A DNA stretch of 64,000 bases from Aquibium microcysteis (GCF_014495845.1 NZ_CP061080.1:485001-549000), one strand, 5' to 3'; positions 1 to 8,976 are shown, counted from the first letter of the stretch. Program-made: numbers and translations. Notes: generated by a model not told the origin, from the letters alone.

Positions 1-634
1 GCCGCAGCGCGCCGAGATGCGTCATCATGCTCATGCGTTCGGGCGGAGCAGCCAGGCTCCGGCGCGTGAAGCGGGTTCCCCAGGCGAGCGCGGCGGCCAC
101 GACCAGGAAGCCGGCGGCGAAGACGATGGTCGTCATCCGCCAGCCGAAATGCTCGGCCAGGATCCCGCCGATCACCTGGCCCAGCAGGCCGCCCGAGATC
201 GTGCCGGACATGTAGCGCGCCATCACCGGCTGGCGCTCGGCCATCGGCACGTGGTCGCCGATCCAGGCCATGGCGAGCGGCACGATGCCCGAGGCCGCGA
301 CCCCCGCGAACAGCCGCGCCACCGCGAGCTGGCCGATCGACGCCGCGAGGCTTGCGGCGGCGCTGGCCACCGCGCTGAGCAGGCACAGGATCATGATCAG
401 CCGGTACTTGCCGAACCGGTCGCCGATCAGCCCGACCGCGAACTGGCAGGCGCCATAGCCGAGCGCATAGGCGGTGATGACGACCGACGCCTGCCCGACC
501 GTGACGCCGAAATCCGCCGAGAGGCTCGGCAGCATGATGTCCATCGACCGCAGGTTGACGCTGGCGGCGAATCCGGAGGCCGACAGGAGCAGGACCGTGC
601 GTCCGATCTGAACGGAGGCGGCGTTCTGTTTCAT
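1..634 (-). CDS. MFS transporter, N-terminal part (cut by window edge)
   Basis: Reading the minus strand from the ATG at 634 gives an open frame that runs off the left edge, about 211 codons. The first residues (MKQNAASVQIGRTVLLLSAS) lead into a hydrophobic helix, then a loop ending LPSLSADFGV and a second helix. The typical MFS loop between helices 2 and 3 is visible as LIGDRFGKYR. This is the N-terminal half of a 12-helix major facilitator, an inner-membrane secondary transporter. It is divergent from the importer operon that starts at 883, so it may export or import a compound handled by that cluster. Substrate cannot be read from the sequence. Confidence 0.85.
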   Translation of the reverse strand, partial: MKQNAASVQIGRTVLLLSASGFAASVNLRSMDIMLPSLSADFGVTVGQASVVITAYALGYGACQFAVGLIGDRFGKYRLIMILCLLSAVASAAASLAASIGQLAVARLFAGVAASGIVPLAMAWIGDHVPMAERQPVMARYMSGTISGGLLGQVIGGILAEHFGWRMTTIVFAAGFLVVAAALAWGTRFTRRSLAAPPERMSMMTHLGALR

Positions 635-779
635 CGCGCGGCCCGCGGTGCGGTCCGGGGCGACGCCGGATCAAGGCCTGGTTCGGCAGGACGGGGGAGG
701 CGGCAGATGGCGGTTCTTATCACGACGTGCACACGGATTAAGCAGAAACGAAAATCGTCACAAAAACAGGCTTAACAGC

Positions 780-820
780 TTGACAAGCCGCTGGCCATGG
801 GAATTTTATAAATTATAAAA
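780..820 (+). promoter_or_regulatory. Promoter with a perfect AT-rich palindrome (operator)
   Basis: A TTGACA hexamer at 780-785 is followed after 18 bases by the AT-rich TTTTAT (804-809). Bases 804-820 form a perfect 8-1-8 palindrome, TTTTATAA-A-TTATAAAA, striking in such GC-rich DNA. It lies 63 bases before the first gene of the importer/monooxygenase operon. The natural candidate to bind it is the GntR/FCD regulator encoded in the same cluster (5095-5841). The palindrome is seen; the binding partner is inferred. Confidence 0.6.
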
Positions 821-882
821 AACGTGGGGAACGTCCAAGGCGGATCGTTGTGCAGCTCGAAAGCGAACAAGGAACCGCCGTC

Positions 883-2004
883 ATGTCTGGAATTCGATAT
901 CTCAAGGTCACGGGCTCACTCGGAGGCAGCGCCTGGCTCCGGGCCGCCATCACCGGTGCGTCCGTCCTCGCCCTGCTTCCCGTCGTTGCCGCCTCGGCGC
1001 AGGACATGAAGAAGGCCACCATCGTGCTCAGCACGACCGACCAGGACGTCTCCTACGAACCCTACGGTCCGCTCGCCGCGCAGCTTGGCTATTTCGAGGA
1101 GGAAGGTCTCGACGTGACGATCGAGACCGCCGGCACGAGCGGCCAGGTGATGCAGCTCCTGCTCTCCGGCCAGGCGCAGTTCGCCATGCTCGGACCCGAC
1201 AGCGTCCTGCTGACCGCCGAGAAGGGCGGCGACCTGCCGGTCAAGATGATCTACGTGCTCATCCGCAAGAGCATCTACACCGCCGCCGTGCTCGACGGTT
1301 CGCCGATCCAGGACTTCGGCGATCTGGCCGGCAAGGTCGTGGGCATGCCCGCGCTGTCGACCACGCTCGAAGCCTTCACCAGGATCCGCATGGACGACGA
1401 CAAGGCCGAGGCGCCCGCCAGGAGCGTGGTCGAGACCGGTTATGGCGTGACCTCGATGGAAGCGCTGAAGTCGGGCACCATCGACGCCTTCATTGCCTGG
1501 CCCGGCCTGTTTGCCGCCTACCAGAACGCCGGCTACGACCTGCGGCTGCTGCCCTACGGCGACTGGCAGAACGACTATTACGGCATCGGCCTCGTCGCCC
1601 GCGACGACTACATCGCCGCCAACCCCGACATCGTCGAGACGATCGCCCGCGGCGTCGCCAAGTCGGCGGTCTTCATCAAGACCAATCCGGAGAAGGTGGT
1701 CGAGACCTTCTGGGAGACCTATCCCACGCGCGCACCGCTGCCGGGCGAGGACGTCGCGGCTGCGATGAAGAAGGAGATGCGCATCCTCGGCGCCACCATC
1801 GGCCAGATGCGCATCGACGAGTTCCCGATCGACTTCATGTGGGGTTCGCAGGATGCGGCCACCTGGCAGCGCCACTACGATCTCCTGAAGAAGACGGGCC
1901 AGATCAAGACCGACTTCGACCCGACCCGGTTCTTCACCAATGAATTCAACGCCAAGGCGAACGAATTCGACCGCGCACCGATCATGCAGGCGGCCAGCCA
2001 ATGA
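883..2004 (+). CDS. ABC transporter substrate-binding protein, SsuA/TauA/NitT family
   Basis: A 373-residue periplasmic binding protein. The start at ATG 883 has AAGGAA just upstream and gives a signal peptide with a hydrophobic core (ITGASVLALLPVVAASAQ) cleaved near residue 43. The mature protein begins TIVLSTTDQDVSYEPYGPLA and shows the family pattern GYFEEEGLDVTIE, then the ligand-loop region GQVMQLLLSGQAQFAMLGPD. Binding proteins of this family deliver sulfonates, taurine, nitrate or pyrimidine-like compounds. Its stop overlaps the ATPase start by 4 bases. The neighbouring FMN monooxygenases favour a sulfonate or similar ligand, but the ligand itself is not determined. Confidence 0.88.
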   Translation: MSGIRYLKVTGSLGGSAWLRAAITGASVLALLPVVAASAQDMKKATIVLSTTDQDVSYEPYGPLAAQLGYFEEEGLDVTIETAGTSGQVMQLLLSGQAQFAMLGPDSVLLTAEKGGDLPVKMIYVLIRKSIYTAAVLDGSPIQDFGDLAGKVVGMPALSTTLEAFTRIRMDDDKAEAPARSVVETGYGVTSMEALKSGTIDAFIAWPGLFAAYQNAGYDLRLLPYGDWQNDYYGIGLVARDDYIAANPDIVETIARGVAKSAVFIKTNPEKVVETFWETYPTRAPLPGEDVAAAMKKEMRILGATIGQMRIDEFPIDFMWGSQDAATWQRHYDLLKKTGQIKTDFDPTRFFTNEFNAKANEFDRAPIMQAASQ

Positions 2005-2807
2005 ACATGCAGTTCTCGCAGGCGGCGGGGCTGCCGACGTCGAGCAAGGCCAGCCCCATCCATGTCTCGGCCCTGACCAAGGTGTTCAGGACGCGCACCG
2101 GCGACGAGGTGACGGCGCTCGCCGACACCACCTTCAAGATCGCCGGCGGCGAGTTCGTCTCGATCGTCGGTCCGTCGGGCTGCGGCAAGTCGACCGTCAT
2201 GCGCATCATCGCCGGGCTGATCGATGCCTCCAAGGGCGCCGTCCTGCTCGGCAAGGACGTCGTCACCGCGCCGTCGCCGGAAATCGGCATCGCCTTCCAG
2301 AAGGCGGTGCTCTTGCCGTGGCTGACGGTGGCGCGCAACATCGCGCTGCCGGCCGAGCTCGAGGGCCGCAAGTCGAAGGCGGAGATCGCCGCGCGCGTCG
2401 AGCAGCTGCTCGGCATGGTCCGGCTGACGGGGGCAGGGCAGCGCTATCCGGGCGAACTGTCCGGCGGCATGCAGCAGCGGGTGTCGATCGCCCGGGCCCT
2501 GATGACGGAGCCGTCCGTGCTCCTGATGGACGAGCCCTTCGGCGCGCTCGACGCCCTGACCCGCGAGCACATGCACGACGAGCTGCTGGCGATCTGGGAA
2601 TACAGCCACCCGACCGTCGTGTTCATCACCCACGACATCGCCGAGGCGGTCTACCTGTCCGACCGGGTGCTGGTCATGGCGGCCCGTCCCGGCCGGGTGG
2701 TGGCCGACATCCGCATCGACCTGCCGCGCCCGCGGCGGGCCGACATCCGCGGCGAAGCGCGCTTCGCGAAGCTGGGCGCGGAGATCCGCGCCTTGATCCC
2801 GCACTGA
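2001..2807 (+). CDS. ABC transporter ATP-binding protein, SsuB/TauB type
   Basis: A 268-residue ATPase that energises the importer made with the genes on either side. Walker A is GPSGCGKST at residues 57-65, the signature is LSGGMQQRVSIARAL, Walker B is LLMDEPFGALDAL and the switch histidine is in VVFITHDIAEA. Length and motifs are those of the nitrate/sulfonate/taurine family. The start overlaps the stop of the binding-protein gene (ATGA), which indicates translational coupling, and the permease gene follows after 12 bases. Confidence 0.93.
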   Translation: MNMQFSQAAGLPTSSKASPIHVSALTKVFRTRTGDEVTALADTTFKIAGGEFVSIVGPSGCGKSTVMRIIAGLIDASKGAVLLGKDVVTAPSPEIGIAFQKAVLLPWLTVARNIALPAELEGRKSKAEIAARVEQLLGMVRLTGAGQRYPGELSGGMQQRVSIARALMTEPSVLLMDEPFGALDALTREHMHDELLAIWEYSHPTVVFITHDIAEAVYLSDRVLVMAARPGRVVADIRIDLPRPRRADIRGEARFAKLGAEIRALIPH

Positions 2808-2819
2808 CCGGAGGAAGCC

Positions 2820-3662
2820 ATGGCCATGACCGACGACAAGGCCGGTGCGACGGCGGCGATGGCCGCCACGCTGGCGGGGCTGCAGAACTCCCGCCTCGGG
2901 GCGATCATTCGGCAGGTCACGATCAAGATCCTCCAGCTTCTCGGCGGCATCCTCGCCTGGGAACTGCTGGTGCGGGGTCTCGACGTCGATCCGCGCATCG
3001 TGCCGGGGCCGGCCGAGGTGCTGGAATCGCTCTGGGCCCTCACGGTCTCGGGCATCCTGGTCGGTGCGATCTGGATCACCATGCAGGAGACCGTGATCGG
3101 CTTCGTGATCGGCGCGCTGCTGGGGATCGCGCTCGCCGTGATCCTGTCGGAGATCCCGGTGCTCAAGGCGATCCTGCAGCCCTACATCGTCGCCCTGCAG
3201 GCGGTGCCGAAGGTGGCGGTGGCGCCGCTGTTCCTGATCTGGTTCGGCTTCGGCATGGAATCGAAGATCGCGCTGGTCATCAGCATCCTGTTCTTTCCGG
3301 TGCTGGTGAACACCATGGCCGGTCTCGACTCCACCTCGGAGGAACAGATGGAGCTGATGAAGGCCTATCGCGCCACGCGCTGGCAGACGCTCACGCGCGT
3401 CAAGGCCTATGTCGCGCTGCCCTTCGTCTTCGCCGCCTTCGAGGTCAGCCTGGTGCTCGCCCTCACCGCCGCCGTCGTGGCCGAACTGCTCGGCTCCGGC
3501 ACGCTGGTCGGGCTCGGCACGCTGATCAAGATCTACGACGCGAGGATGAACTCGGCCGGCATCTTCGCCGTGCTGATCGTGCTGTCGGTGCTGGGGGTGG
3601 CGCTCCACGCCATCGTCGTCGCCGCGTCGCGCCACTTCCTGTCCTGGAGCCGCCCCGTCTGA
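2820..3662 (+). CDS. ABC transporter permease, SsuC/TauC type
   Basis: A 280-residue inner-membrane permease of the binding-protein-dependent transport family. About six hydrophobic helices are visible after a cytoplasmic N-terminus of roughly 35 residues. The EAA-like coupling loop reads MELMKAYRATRWQTLTRVKA and contacts the ATPase. A GGAGGAAG ribosome site precedes ATG 2820; a second in-frame ATG at 2826 is also possible. With 883-2004 and 2001-2807 it forms a complete importer, followed after 57 bases by a monooxygenase gene. Confidence 0.92.
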   Translation: MAMTDDKAGATAAMAATLAGLQNSRLGAIIRQVTIKILQLLGGILAWELLVRGLDVDPRIVPGPAEVLESLWALTVSGILVGAIWITMQETVIGFVIGALLGIALAVILSEIPVLKAILQPYIVALQAVPKVAVAPLFLIWFGFGMESKIALVISILFFPVLVNTMAGLDSTSEEQMELMKAYRATRWQTLTRVKAYVALPFVFAAFEVSLVLALTAAVVAELLGSGTLVGLGTLIKIYDARMNSAGIFAVLIVLSVLGVALHAIVVAASRHFLSWSRPV

Positions 3663-3719
3663 GCCACGCCTGAACCCGTCGCCTCCGCCGCATTCACCGC
3701 ATCACGAAAGGCCGTCTCC

Positions 3720-5045
3720 ATGTGCCAGTCCGAGACCATGCACCTCGCCGTCGACTGTTCCTTCATCCACACCGACCATCTCTGGGCGCAGCCGGGCTCC
3801 TGGGTGAACTACCAGTACTACGGACCCGACTTCTACGAGGACGTGGCCCGCATCGCCCAGCGCGGCTTCTTCGACATGATCTTCTTCGGCGATGCCGCCG
3901 AGACGCCCGAGAACTTCGGCGGAAACTACGACGTGCCGCTGGAGCAGGGCATCCGCTGGCCCAAGCACGACATGGTGCCGATGATCCCCTACATGGCACG
4001 CGTGGCCCCGAACCTCGGCTTCGGCACCACCATGTCCACCACCTACCACCACCCGTTCCACGTCGCGCGGCTGTTCTCCTCGCTCGACCACGTCACCGGC
4101 GGCCGCGTCGCCTGGAACGCGGTCACCTCCGCCTACAAGAACGAGGCGGCGAACTGGGGCTTCGACACCATGATGCCGGCCGCCGAACGCTACGAGAAGG
4201 CGCGCGAGCACATGAAGGTGGTGCGGGCGCTGTGGGACAGCGTCGAAGCCGACGCCATCGTCATGGACCGCGAGACCGGCGTCTTCGCCGATCCCTCCAA
4301 GGTCCATCTCGTCAACCATTCGGGCAAGTACTTCAAGGTGCGCGGGCCGCTGCCCTGCCTGCCCTCGCCGCAGGGCAGCCCCGTGGTCATCCAGGCGGGC
4401 CAGTCCGACGACGGCATGAATCTCGCCGCCCTCCATGCCGACATGCAGTTCGTCTCGCGCCGGACGCTGAAGAGCATCGCCGACCACCGCGCCGTGCTCG
4501 ACGACCTGACCGTGAAGCACGGTCGTTCGCCGCGCGACCTCGGCGTGTTCTGGTCGGTGCGGGTGCAGGTCGGCGACACGAAGGAGGACGCCGTCCGCAA
4601 GGAGAAGCGCTTCCTCGACTCGCTGCCCGACAATGCCGGCATCATCGAGTTGTCCTTCCTCTACGGCATCGACTTCTCCAGGTTCGACGGCAAGATGAAG
4701 CTCTGCGACCTGCTCGAGGTGGTGCAGCAGCAGCAGGTGCACTGGGGTACCTTCCAGGAACTGGTGAAGACCGAAGGGGCCGAGACGACGCTGGAGGAGG
4801 TCGGGCGCCGCTACATCGCCGATCGCTCCAACTATGTCGTCGGCTCGGTCGAGGAGGTGGCGGACCATCTCGAGGCGGTGCATGAGTCGGGCGGCCGCAA
4901 CGGCGGCATCATCCTGGCCAAGAGCTTCGCCGCTCCCGGCATGCTGCGCGACTTCGTCGAGATGGTCGTGCCCGAACTGCAGCGGCGCGGTCTGGTCCGC
5001 ACGAAATACGCATCGACGACGCTGCGCGGCAACTTGAACAGCTAG
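3720..5045 (+). CDS. LLM-class FMN-dependent monooxygenase, NtaA/DszA-like
   Basis: A 441-residue enzyme of the bacterial-luciferase-like superfamily that uses reduced FMN and oxygen. Family landmarks include GFFDMIFFGDAAETPENFGG near residue 50, MSTTYHHPFHVARLFSSLDH and GGRVAWNAVTS near residues 100-140, and VVIQAGQSDDG near residue 225. These belong to the NtaA/SnaA/DszA branch, which cleaves C-N or C-S bonds in chelators, antibiotics precursors and organosulfur compounds. The ATG directly follows an AAAGG stretch. A flavin reductase at 5936-6439 could supply its FMNH2. A near-duplicate lies at 6529-7854. The substrate is unknown. Confidence 0.9.
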   Translation: MCQSETMHLAVDCSFIHTDHLWAQPGSWVNYQYYGPDFYEDVARIAQRGFFDMIFFGDAAETPENFGGNYDVPLEQGIRWPKHDMVPMIPYMARVAPNLGFGTTMSTTYHHPFHVARLFSSLDHVTGGRVAWNAVTSAYKNEAANWGFDTMMPAAERYEKAREHMKVVRALWDSVEADAIVMDRETGVFADPSKVHLVNHSGKYFKVRGPLPCLPSPQGSPVVIQAGQSDDGMNLAALHADMQFVSRRTLKSIADHRAVLDDLTVKHGRSPRDLGVFWSVRVQVGDTKEDAVRKEKRFLDSLPDNAGIIELSFLYGIDFSRFDGKMKLCDLLEVVQQQQVHWGTFQELVKTEGAETTLEEVGRRYIADRSNYVVGSVEEVADHLEAVHESGGRNGGIILAKSFAAPGMLRDFVEMVVPELQRRGLVRTKYASTTLRGNLNS

Positions 5046-5094
5046 AACGGGCGGGCCCGCTCCGGCGGGCTCGTCCACCACCAGGGAGGAAGCC

Positions 5095-5841
5095 ATGAAC
5101 AATACCGCACCGAAGGGCGTCGCACAGAGCGACGCCGGCGTGACCGATTTCGCCGGCGCCGTCCGGCACCTGCGGGCCGACGGCACGCGGCGGCAGACGC
5201 TGAAGCAGTTCGCGCGCGAGGGCATCCTCGCCGCGATTCTCGCCGGCGAGGTGAGGCCCGGCGAGAAGCTGCTGCAGAAGGACCTGGCCGAGGGCCTCGG
5301 CATCAGCATCACGCCGGTGCGCGAGGCGCTGAACGAGCTCAGCGCCGAGGGTTTCGTGCATCTCGACCCGCATCGCGGCGCCGTGGTGCGCAAGATGAGC
5401 GAGGAGGAGATGATCGAGACGACGAGCATCCTGGCGGCCCTCATCCCGCTGTCGGCGCGGCTGATGGCGGAAAACATCACGCAGGCCGAGCTCGAGCACG
5501 CCAACGCGCTTCAGGACGAACTCGAAGTCGTCACCGACGTCACCGAATTCGTCCGGCTGAACCGGGTGTTCCACAATTTCCTGACCAACTGCACGCGCGC
5601 GCCGCGGCTGAGCGCGATCATCAATCCGCTGCGCGACTCGCTCACGGTCATGCTCAACATCACCGTGCGGCGCATCGAGGACCGCCTGAACCAGGCCAAT
5701 CGCGAACACCGCGCGCTGCTGGCCGCGCTGGCGGCCCGCGACGTGGAGGCGACGGTCGCGGCCATGGTCGAGCATCAGCGGCCGAACCGCAAGGCGGTGC
5801 GCGACTTCTTCGAGGATCAGACGCGGCCGCTCCTGCGGTGA
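5095..5841 (+). CDS. GntR family transcriptional regulator with FCD domain
   Basis: A 248-residue regulator. The winged helix lies at residues 35-100, with GILAAILAGEVRPGEKLLQK, then DLAEGLGISITPVREALNEL as the recognition region. The C-terminal FCD domain (about residues 110-235) carries the spaced His/Asp residues expected for metal and ligand binding, for example NRVFHNFL and NREHRALLAAL. It sits in the operon between a monooxygenase and a flavin reductase, with a GGGAGGAAG ribosome site, so it most likely senses a pathway compound and controls this cluster. The palindrome at 804-820 is a plausible operator. Confidence 0.9.
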   Translation: MNNTAPKGVAQSDAGVTDFAGAVRHLRADGTRRQTLKQFAREGILAAILAGEVRPGEKLLQKDLAEGLGISITPVREALNELSAEGFVHLDPHRGAVVRKMSEEEMIETTSILAALIPLSARLMAENITQAELEHANALQDELEVVTDVTEFVRLNRVFHNFLTNCTRAPRLSAIINPLRDSLTVMLNITVRRIEDRLNQANREHRALLAALAARDVEATVAAMVEHQRPNRKAVRDFFEDQTRPLLR

Positions 5842-5935
5842 CCGGCTCGACGGACGTGCCTGCGGGCGTTCACGGTTGCGGAGGAGCCAGAGACGAAATG
5901 GACAGCATGTCCGCAACTGCCGGAAAGGACCGATC

Positions 5936-6439
5936 ATGACGATTGCCATCGACGTGCCGAAGGATGCCCGCGCCCTGCGCGACGCCTTCGCCTGCTATCC
6001 GAGCGGGGTGACCGCGCTCTGTGCGGTGACGCAGGGCGAGCCGACGGGCATGGCCGCCTCCTCCTTCACCTCCGTCTCGCTCGATCCGCCGCTGGTCTCG
6101 GTCTGCATCCAGACCAGTTCCGCCACCTGGCAGCGCCTGAAGGACGCACCGCGCATCGGCGTCTCCGTTCTCGGCGAGGGCCATGACGCGGCCTGCCGCA
6201 GCCTGTCGTCGAAGACCGGCGACCGCTTCGACGGCGTCGACTGGTCCGCGACGCCGCAGGGCGCGATCTTCGTCGAAGGTGCGGCCGCGCATCTCGACTG
6301 TTCGGTGCATTCGACCATCGATGCCGGCGACCACGTCATCGTGCTCTTGGCCATCCACGCGCTGGGCACGCAGCCCGGCGTCGAGCCGCTGGTCTTCCAC
6401 GGCTCGCGGCTCAGGCGCCTCTCGCCGGTCGCCGCATGA
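5936..6439 (+). CDS. Flavin reductase family protein (FMN reductase)
   Basis: A 167-residue protein of the flavin reductase (HpaC/NtaB-like) fold. The start ATG 5936 is chosen because AAAGGA lies 9 bases upstream and it aligns with family N-termini (DARALRDAFACYPSGVTALC). The flavin-binding signature is GMAASSFTSVSLDPPLVSVC, followed by the conserved region where the dipeptide GH normally occurs (here HVIVLLAIHALG). These enzymes reduce FMN with NAD(P)H and pass it to a partner oxygenase, which fits the two LLM monooxygenases that flank it. Confidence 0.9.
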   Translation: MTIAIDVPKDARALRDAFACYPSGVTALCAVTQGEPTGMAASSFTSVSLDPPLVSVCIQTSSATWQRLKDAPRIGVSVLGEGHDAACRSLSSKTGDRFDGVDWSATPQGAIFVEGAAAHLDCSVHSTIDAGDHVIVLLAIHALGTQPGVEPLVFHGSRLRRLSPVAA

Positions 6440-6528
6440 ACGAACCAGGTGGCCGCCATGCACGGCCGCCGATGTCCCGGGAGGGACGGCCTGGCGGGCG
6501 CTCCATTCAATGAGAGATCGAGCGCTCC

Positions 6529-7854
6529 ATGTGTGAATCCGAATCCATCCACCTCGCGATCGACAGTTCCTTCATCCACACCGACCATCTGTGGTGCACG
6601 CCGGGATCGTGGATGAACTACGACTATTACGGCCCGAGCTTCTACGAGGACCTGGCGCGGATCGCCCAGCGCGGCTTCTTCGACATGATCTTCTTCGGCG
6701 ACGCCGCCGAGACGCCGGAGAATTTCGGCGACGGCTACGCCACGCCGCTGCGCGAGGGTTATCGCTGGCCCAAGCACGACATGATGCCGATGATCTCGCT
6801 GATGGCGAAGGCCGCGCCCAATCTCGGCTTCGGCATCACCATGTCGACGACCTACCACCACCCCTTCCACGTCGCGCGGCTGTTCTCCTCGCTCGACCAC
6901 GTCACCGGCGGTCGCGTCGGCTGGAACGCGGTCACCTCGGCCTACAAGAACGAGGCGGCGAACTGGGGCTTCGACACCATGCTGCCGCCCGACGAGCGCT
7001 ACGACATTGCCCGCGAGCATCTGCAGGTGGTCATCGACCTCTGGAACAGCGTCGAGGCCGACGCCATCCTCATGGACCGCGAGAACGGCATCTTCGCCGA
7101 CCCCTCGAAGGTCCACCTGATCAACCACGTCGGCAAGCACTTCAAGGTGCGCGGACCGCTGCCCTGCCTGCCCTCGCGCCAGGGGAGGCCGGTCGTCATC
7201 CAGGCCGGCCAGTCGGACGACGGCATGAACCTCGCGGCCAAGCACGCCGACATGCAGTTCGTCTCGCGCCGCACCAACAAGAGCATCGCCGCCCACCGCG
7301 CCGTTCTCGACGACCTGACCGTCAAGCACGGACGCAAGCCGCGCGACCTCGGCGTCTTCTGGCAGGTGAGGGTGGTGGCGGGCGACACCCGCGAGGACGC
7401 CATCCGCAAGGAGCGCCGCTTCCTCGAGACCCTGCCGCCCAACGCCGGCCTGATCGAACTGTCCTTCCAGTTCGGCTTCGACTTTTCCAGGCTCGACGGC
7501 AAGATGAAGCTCGTCGACATGGTCGACCTGATCAAGTCGCAGAAGACCTATTGGGGACCTTTCCAGGAATTGCTCAACACCGAGGATCCCGACACCGAGA
7601 TCGAGGATCTCGGCCGGCGCTGGATCACCGAGCGCTCGAACTTCGTCGTCGGCAGCGTCAAGGAAGTGGCCGACCACATCGAGGGCGTGCACGAGGCCGG
7701 CGGCCGCAACGGCGGCATCATCCTGACCAAGAGCTACGCCGCGCCCGGCGCGCTGCGCGACTTCTGCGAACTCGTCGTCCCGGAACTCCAGCGCCGCGGC
7801 CTGATGCGCACGAAGTACACCCACGACACCTTGCGGGGGAATTTGAACAGCTGA
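6529..7854 (+). CDS. Second LLM-class FMN-dependent monooxygenase, paralogue of 3720-5045
   Basis: 441 residues, the same length as the enzyme at 3720-5045, and roughly three quarters identical to it by eye, including both ends (MCxSExxHLA and TLRGNLNS). All family landmarks are kept: GDAAETPENFGDGY, MSTTYHHPFHVARLFSSLDH and VVIQAGQSDDGMNL. Differences cluster in regions that often line the substrate pocket (for example QFGFDFSRLDGKMKLVDMVD against LYGIDFSRFDGKMKLCDLLE). The pair probably arose by duplication of a monooxygenase gene around the regulator and reductase, and may act on different substrates or on successive steps. Confidence 0.9.
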   Translation: MCESESIHLAIDSSFIHTDHLWCTPGSWMNYDYYGPSFYEDLARIAQRGFFDMIFFGDAAETPENFGDGYATPLREGYRWPKHDMMPMISLMAKAAPNLGFGITMSTTYHHPFHVARLFSSLDHVTGGRVGWNAVTSAYKNEAANWGFDTMLPPDERYDIAREHLQVVIDLWNSVEADAILMDRENGIFADPSKVHLINHVGKHFKVRGPLPCLPSRQGRPVVIQAGQSDDGMNLAAKHADMQFVSRRTNKSIAAHRAVLDDLTVKHGRKPRDLGVFWQVRVVAGDTREDAIRKERRFLETLPPNAGLIELSFQFGFDFSRLDGKMKLVDMVDLIKSQKTYWGPFQELLNTEDPDTEIEDLGRRWITERSNFVVGSVKEVADHIEGVHEAGGRNGGIILTKSYAAPGALRDFCELVVPELQRRGLMRTKYTHDTLRGNLNS

Positions 7855-8069
7855 CGGGCGGGACGGTCGCCGACGCATGGATCGAAAGCCGCCGCGGGGC
7901 GCTGCGTCCCCGTTCCGCGGGTATCGGGGAGATCGACGTGCGGGAGACGGATGCCCCACCGAGGGCCGGGCGGTTGCGACGGCGGTCGCCTGGTGGAGAC
8001 CTTGCGCCCGTCGTCCCCCGTTCGCGTGCGATGGGGCGCGCGCCGTGGCGGTGCGTGTCCGGCCCGGTC
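7855..8069. other. Intergenic stretch without a recognisable gene
   Basis: About 215 GC-rich bases between the second monooxygenase and a dispersed repeat. I see no supported coding sequence and no clear terminator with a T-run. Confidence 0.5.
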
Positions 8070-8165
8070 TGAAGCATGTCTCCCGGGAGTGGGGCCCCGG
8101 TTTTGGGGTGAAAGACATGCGCGAAAACAAGGACCTGAAGCGTGCGGCGCAAATCTGAAGGATGG
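8070..8165 (+). repeat. Dispersed intergenic repeat, copy 1
   Basis: The block starts GAAGCATGTCTCCCGGGAGT, continues GGCCCCGGTTTTGGGG and contains GACATGCGCGAAAACAAGGA followed by CCTGAAGCG. A diverged second copy lies at 31943-32040 with the same order of blocks (GCATGTCTCC, CACCGGTC, GACATGCGCG, CCTGA, GCG). Such short, non-coding, dispersed sequences are frequent between genes in Hyphomicrobiales. It separates two convergent genes here. Confidence 0.65.
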
Positions 8166-8173
8166 CGACACGC

Positions 8174-8929
8174 TTAGCGGCAGACCTCGTGCGTGCCGGG
8201 AACCGGAGCGCCGTCGCCGCAGATGATGCCGCCCCACTGGAACCCGGTCTGGCCCCGGTAACGGATGCGGAACCACGGATAGCCGTTCATCATCACGCCG
8301 GTATTCTCCAGAAGCTCGATCGGTTCGCGCTCGGCCAGGCTCGCCAGCCTTGCGTTCTCCATGCCCGGTCCCGACCGGACGACTCCGCCCCACGATGCGG
8401 CGGGACCGAACGATCCCCCGCCGCCGGTCGGGGCTGCCGCGACCCGGCGCGGCGGCGAGACGACCTCGGGCGGGACCACCACCCCGGCGGAACTTTGACC
8501 CTGCGGCGCAGGGCCGCCGGGCGGTGCCGCCGAAACCGTGGCCGGCCGCTGCTGCCCGGGGGGAGCGAGCACGAGGCTCTGGTAGGGCTCCGGGCCGGCC
8601 TGATGGCGCTGGAACTCCTGCTGGGCGACGCCGAAGACCCAGACCCCGCCCGGCTCCGAATTCTGGTCGGCGCTCGCGCCGGGCGCGATGGTGGCCACGT
8701 AGGCGAACTGGCCGGTGCGCGGATCGGCGCGGTAATAGTCGACGGGCTGGCTCATCGCGTTGACGAAGCGCAGCCGGACCGCCTGCGGCGCGGCCGGCGG
8801 CGGCTGGGAGACCCGGGCACCGCCGAGGGGCTGCTGCGTGCCCAGCGGCTGCTGCTGCGCTGCCGCCGGCCATGCGGCGATCGCGAGCGACAGGGCGAAC
8901 AGGCGGGCCGGCACGTTCGGGTGTCTCAT
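8174..8929 (-). CDS. Exported protein with VHL-beta-like and SH3-like domains
   Basis: 251 residues. The start at 8929 gives a signal peptide (LFALSLAIAAWPAAAQQQ). A Gln/Pro-rich linker leads to a beta-rich unit (VRLRFVNAMSQPVDYYRADP to GVWVFG, residues 50-105) that resembles the repeats in the two neighbouring genes at 8977 and 10602. After a low-complexity Pro/Gly linker the C-terminus (about residues 195-251) reads like a bacterial SH3 domain, NGYPWFRIRYRGQTGFQWGG, ending in a Cys-containing tail. It probably acts in the periplasm or at the cell surface. The domain calls are by eye; the function is unknown. Confidence 0.7.
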   Translation of the reverse strand: MRHPNVPARLFALSLAIAAWPAAAQQQPLGTQQPLGGARVSQPPPAAPQAVRLRFVNAMSQPVDYYRADPRTGQFAYVATIAPGASADQNSEPGGVWVFGVAQQEFQRHQAGPEPYQSLVLAPPGQQRPATVSAAPPGGPAPQGQSSAGVVVPPEVVSPPRRVAAAPTGGGGSFGPAASWGGVVRSGPGMENARLASLAEREPIELLENTGVMMNGYPWFRIRYRGQTGFQWGGIICGDGAPVPGTHEVCR

Positions 8930-8976
8930 CGCGGACCTCGGGCTGCGGTTTGGCGGGACATCGGCGCAGGGCATCG

